Assembly (NCBI RefSeq): GCF_902686445.1
Contig: NC_062214.1
Span: forward strand, 91,988,738-92,052,737
Direction of reading: 5' to 3'
Source: Sciurus carolinensis
Lineage: Eukaryota; Chordata; Mammalia; Rodentia; Sciuridae
Length of the DNA stretch: 64,000 bases
The notes beneath the pieces are model-generated. The model saw nothing but the letters and a program-made list of their open reading frames with translations, did no database searches and was not told the DNA's origin. This document shows positions 60,680 through 64,000 of the stretch, piece after piece. Within the stretch, counting starts at the first letter, position 1, and every line of letters starts with the position of its first letter. The position numbers and the translations under genes were made by a program.

Positions 60680-61575
60680 AATGGAAGGATGCTAGGCTAA
60701 CCTATCATTTCACAAAGACGCAAATCTTGAAATAGACCAAGGTATTAAACACACAACTCAATTCCTTGGCAAGTCTAACACAAATGTCTGAGTTCACACA
60801 AAATAATTAGCAGTTTAAATTCCTTGATGTCAGACATTAGATGGGAATAAGGGAAACACTTGCTGGCAGTCAAGCAGGAAGGGGTTATGCCAGCACTTGC
60901 TGTCATATGCACAGCAGGGCTCAATTCCACTGTACTCAGTGTGTGGTGTGCACTGCTCATGGTGTGCTGGAGACTTTGCTAAAGAACAGAGGCCAAAATG
61001 CTCCCAACCACTGTCACTTCACTTTAACACAGGTGTTTCTGAGAAGTCAAAGGAGAGATGGAGTCAAGAAAGAAAAATGTGAAAGCAACAGAATTAAGGG
61101 CATATTTGCTTAAAATGATCAGTGAAATGGAATCAGTAATCTAATTAAGAAGGTAGGCTAATGTGGGTGAGCTGCCACCATCCTTTCAAGCCTCAGTACA
61201 AGGTCTTGATGACTGGGTGACAAATAAAAAGCTATCATGGCTTCTGTGACCTCATGACTGCTTTGATGACTATTAAGCGTTAAGAGGGATCTTGCCCCTG
61301 CAGGAAAGAGAAAGTCTAATAGGAATCCAAGGGCACTTGAAGGGCAGGAGAAAGCCCCATTAGCACAAAAGGAAAGCAACACTCAAGAGATGCAGCGTGA
61401 TGGGTGAGGAAATGACTGCAGTGAAGAAACACAAGTAGCCCAACCGTAAGGAAAACACATCTGAAGATGGAAGAGGACATCACCAGGCACCAATGGAGAG
61501 GCAAGAGGTGGTGTTGATGCCATCACACGAAGGCAGCTAGCCCCCACGGAGCCTGGCACACAGCTGAGCATTATC
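60680..61575. other. Unassigned sequence
   Basis: No gene or repeat assigned. Confidence 0.55.
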
Positions 61576-61589
61576 TTACTATGGGGCGA

Positions 61590-61725
61590 GTACACCTAAT
61601 CCATTCCATGCAGCTGAAGAAACAGACGTAGCAAAGTCAATACCTGCCCACATTCACAAACCAATGATTGGTTGAGTTGGGACTTGAACCCAAGTCTACC
61701 CAATATGAAGAGCAATGATCTTCTA
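61590..61725 (-). repeat. MIR-like SINE relic
   Basis: 'ccatgcagctgaagaaacagacgtagcaaagtca' and 'gagttgggacttgaacccaagtctac' in reversed MIR order. Confidence 0.7.
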
Positions 61726-61729
61726 CTGC

Positions 61730-63540
61730 AAGCACCATTTCTAGTTACTCACTTGTGACTGTTCCTGTTTACAAGTAAAAAGAAAGGGTATGTTCATCAC
61801 CCCCAGAGGCTGGCAATACTGTAGTGAACAAATGCTGTGTCACTCACCTCATGCCCCAGTTAGTAAAATAAATGCTTAAGGAATGCAGGGGACACCATCA
61901 AGTACCATCTTCTAGGCCTGGATGCCACCATTACTGAACATGTCTACTTAGACCACAGGTCTTCCTTCCCTAATACTATCACAGTAATTTCAACCTAAAA
62001 AGGGATCTTTTGAAATGGGAAATAATGCCTTCTTAGGTTCTCTCGGTTATCAGTAGCATCACTAAACTAATACTAGTTAAGTAGTGACACTGGTGTAGTA
62101 CAAATTATTCTTACCACTAGACAAGTCTACCAAAATGAATCTCAGGTATCTAAGGGAGGGAAAGCGACACCCTGTCCTTCAAGCCCCTAACTGCAGTAGC
62201 ATGCATCTGTGCAGAGGAGTTTTGTGATGCTGGAACCTGCAACAAGCACCCTGGACTAGCTCCCTGGAGCATGGAGAGGTTGCAGAGTAGAATACTGACT
62301 GCCCAGCTCCTTGGCTGCTGTGCTGCTCCAGTGACTTAGACTCTACCCACGAGGCAGGTTCAGAGGTCATTCTGACCTGAAACTGTTGCAGGGCACGAGG
62401 GTGTCCACAAGAAGCAAGACCTCTTGGCAGAGGAGGCGTGGCGTCCAGATCAAGGACTTGGTACCTATTTCAGCAACTTCCTACGGCAGCTGCTGCAGCA
62501 GCTTTCCTGATTCTGGGAGGAAGAAATGGTTCTAGGAGTAGGGAGTATCCAGGAAGCTCAATCTAAGATCTGTTCCTCCAAACCTCCCAAGGAGTCTGGG
62601 AAAACCTGCCTCCCAGATTTCTTCTACTCCAGCTTTAATTCCCTAGAGTCGATTCTGTGTCCAATACAGGAAATGTGAACAATAACAAGAGGCTCACTGT
62701 TTTTACTAGATTATTAAATTTGTAAAATATTACGTATAAAATACTCAGCCACAAGGGAAAGAGAAACAAACTCAATTTATTTTAATTAAATTTTGGTGTA
62801 ATACCATTTGGACTAGGAGAATTCATAAAAACTATAGTGTCACCCAGTTTTACAAACCTAAACCTACACTGTAATTCATCTCATTCATAAACATGAGATA
62901 ACTTGACCTACTTTCTAATATATTCAGCTCCTTCTTGTCTGCATTAATCTGTGGTGACATTTTAAAAGTTGCTCTAATAATTTCCATTATATGAAGATGC
63001 ACTTTTCATTTACATCAGCTTTGATTCTCTTCCCACAAACAAAATACAATTTTCTCAACTGTTAGCCTGCAAATGCAGCAAGAAACAAGATGTACAAGAC
63101 AGCTGACACAAAAGCTCACCTTTGAATGGGGCTCACTACAGGGTTTCTCTATAGAGGAAGAAGGTAGGCAAAGGAGACGGGGACAAAGAATGAGACCATT
63201 TCTCCCCAAGTCCCTACAACATGGGATAATGGTTTGAAGTCTTCTTTGTACAATCTGTGGGAAATTTGTAGAAGACAGCTCTTAGAAATAAATATAAATT
63301 CCACATCAAATAATATAATGAGCGACATGCTTCCTAATAGGTCTTCAATTGCAGATAATAAGGAAAAAAGAAGAAAAGAAATCTTTCCACTTCCACACCT
63401 GCTTACAGTGTACCTACGCTGAAGCCCTTTCTACCTCTGGAACACAGGCTCCTTCCTTCAGATGAAGCCCTCTTTGATACACTGTCCACAAAAATCAGGT
63501 CCTTTTTATGCCTAAGAATTTTCTATGGCTCCCAAATGCT
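61730..63540. other. Unassigned sequence
   Basis: No gene or repeat assigned. The stretch 62380-62530 is somewhat richer in G and C but too short and CpG-poor to call a promoter. Confidence 0.55.
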
Positions 63541-63548
63541 TATAGCAG

Positions 63549-63955
63549 AGGTTGGCAAACTATGGTTCACAGGCTAAATTTTTTTTTCTTTTTCTTTTTG
63601 CATTGTTGGCGATTGAATCTGTTGAATCTGGGACCTGGCACATCCTAAGCATGTGCTCTACCATCAAACTACACCTCCAGCTCCTGGTTTTTATATTTTT
63701 TAATGGTTAAGGAAGAAATAAAAAACTAAAAGATTCACATTTCGTGATAAATTAAAATTACATTTAAATTTCAGAGCCCATAAATCAAGCTTAATTGTAG
63801 TACAGCCACTCCCATTCGTGAATTGTGCACGGCTGCTTTTTGTGTTCCAACAGCGGAGTTCAGTAGCTGCAGCACAGACGGTAGCCTAAAATATTTACAA
63901 CTGGTCCTTTACAGGAAAAGATTGCTATCTCCTGGTCTGCAGTATAAAATCCATA
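63549..63955 (+). repeat. hAT-like DNA transposon split by an ID SINE
   Basis: 'gaggttggcaaactatggttcacaggctaaat' precedes the ID. After it come 'tagtacagccactcccattcgtgaattgtgcacggctgc', 'cagcggagttcagtagctgc' and 'cctttacaggaaaagattgc'. The layout is of a widespread mammalian non-autonomous hAT family, name not assigned. A shorter reversed relative is at 15950-16075. Confidence 0.65.
63579..63685 (-). mobile_element. ID SINE, diverged
   Basis: T-rich stretch, then 'cattgttggcgattgaatctgttgaatctgggacc' (with a short internal duplication), 'cctaagcatgtgctctacca' and 'acacctccagctcc'. Reverse-oriented and inside the hAT-like element. Confidence 0.85.
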
Positions 63956-64000
63956 ACCCTTGGCTGGCCAGTGCAGGTCAATGAAAATCTGGATGCACCC

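Larger units (their letters stand above)
22857..64000 (-). other. TLN2: Sequence upstream of the first coding exon, probably TLN2 5' intron
   Basis: About 41 kb with no supported coding exon on either strand. It is read as intron because the first coding exon opens with a splice acceptor, and TLN2 is known in other mammals for very large 5' introns with non-coding first exons. Short non-coding exons cannot be recognised from sequence alone, so one could be hidden here. I see no CpG-rich promoter-like island. Confidence 0.7.

Noticed and set aside
1..64000. miR-190a, which is hosted by TLN2 in other mammals
   Set aside because: In human it lies near the 3' end of the gene, far from these exons, and no matching hairpin was seen here.
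1..64000. CRISPR arrays, operons, prophage or other prokaryotic systems
   Set aside because: Spliced talin exons, SINEs, LINEs and LTRs show this is mammalian nuclear DNA. The tandem repeats are simple microsatellites.

Overview
This window is vertebrate nuclear DNA, almost certainly from a rodent of the squirrel family (Sciuridae). The evidence is the repeat content. Many copies of a tRNA-like ID SINE are present, recognisable by a head reading roughly 'ggggatgtagctcagtggt' and a tail reading 'gggttcaatccccagtacc'. Several full dimers fuse a 7SL-derived B1 unit to an ID-like unit, the B1-dID type known from squirrels and dormice. They sit on a background of old mammalian repeats (L1, L2, MIR, MaLR LTRs, hAT fragments). 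There is nothing prokaryotic here.

One protein-coding gene can be supported: the 5' coding part of TLN2 (talin-2), on the minus strand. Six consecutive coding exons lie between 14218 and 22856. They encode residues 1 to 262 plus two bases of codon 263, all in frame, with GT-AG junctions and matching phases. The initiator ATG is at 22820, in a good Kozak context, with an in-frame stop 10 codons upstream inside the same exon. These exons cover the F0 and F1 subdomains and the first half of F2 of the talin FERM head, the part that contacts Rap1, acidic membrane lipids and, together with F3, integrin beta tails. The rest of the head and the whole rod lie beyond the left edge.

Layout: 1-14217 is the downstream intron, rich in old L1 and including a twin-primed young L1. 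14218-22856 holds the six exons and five introns of 0.75 to 2.4 kb. One of these introns carries a probable 5'-truncated retrocopy of an unidentified mRNA. 22857-64000 is about 41 kb upstream of the first coding exon. It is taken as 5' intron because that exon begins with a splice acceptor, so the promoter and any earlier non-coding exons are elsewhere or unrecognised here. This stretch contains only repeats and unassigned sequence: nested MaLR LTRs, SINEs with target duplications, MIR and L2 relics, and microsatellites.

No second gene, structural RNA gene, CpG island or unusual system was found. The most interesting items are the retrocopy, the twin-primed L1, several datable nested insertions, a tail-only poly(T) insertion with its own target duplication, and a sense-strand AATAAA plus A-tract downstream of the last visible TLN2 exon.
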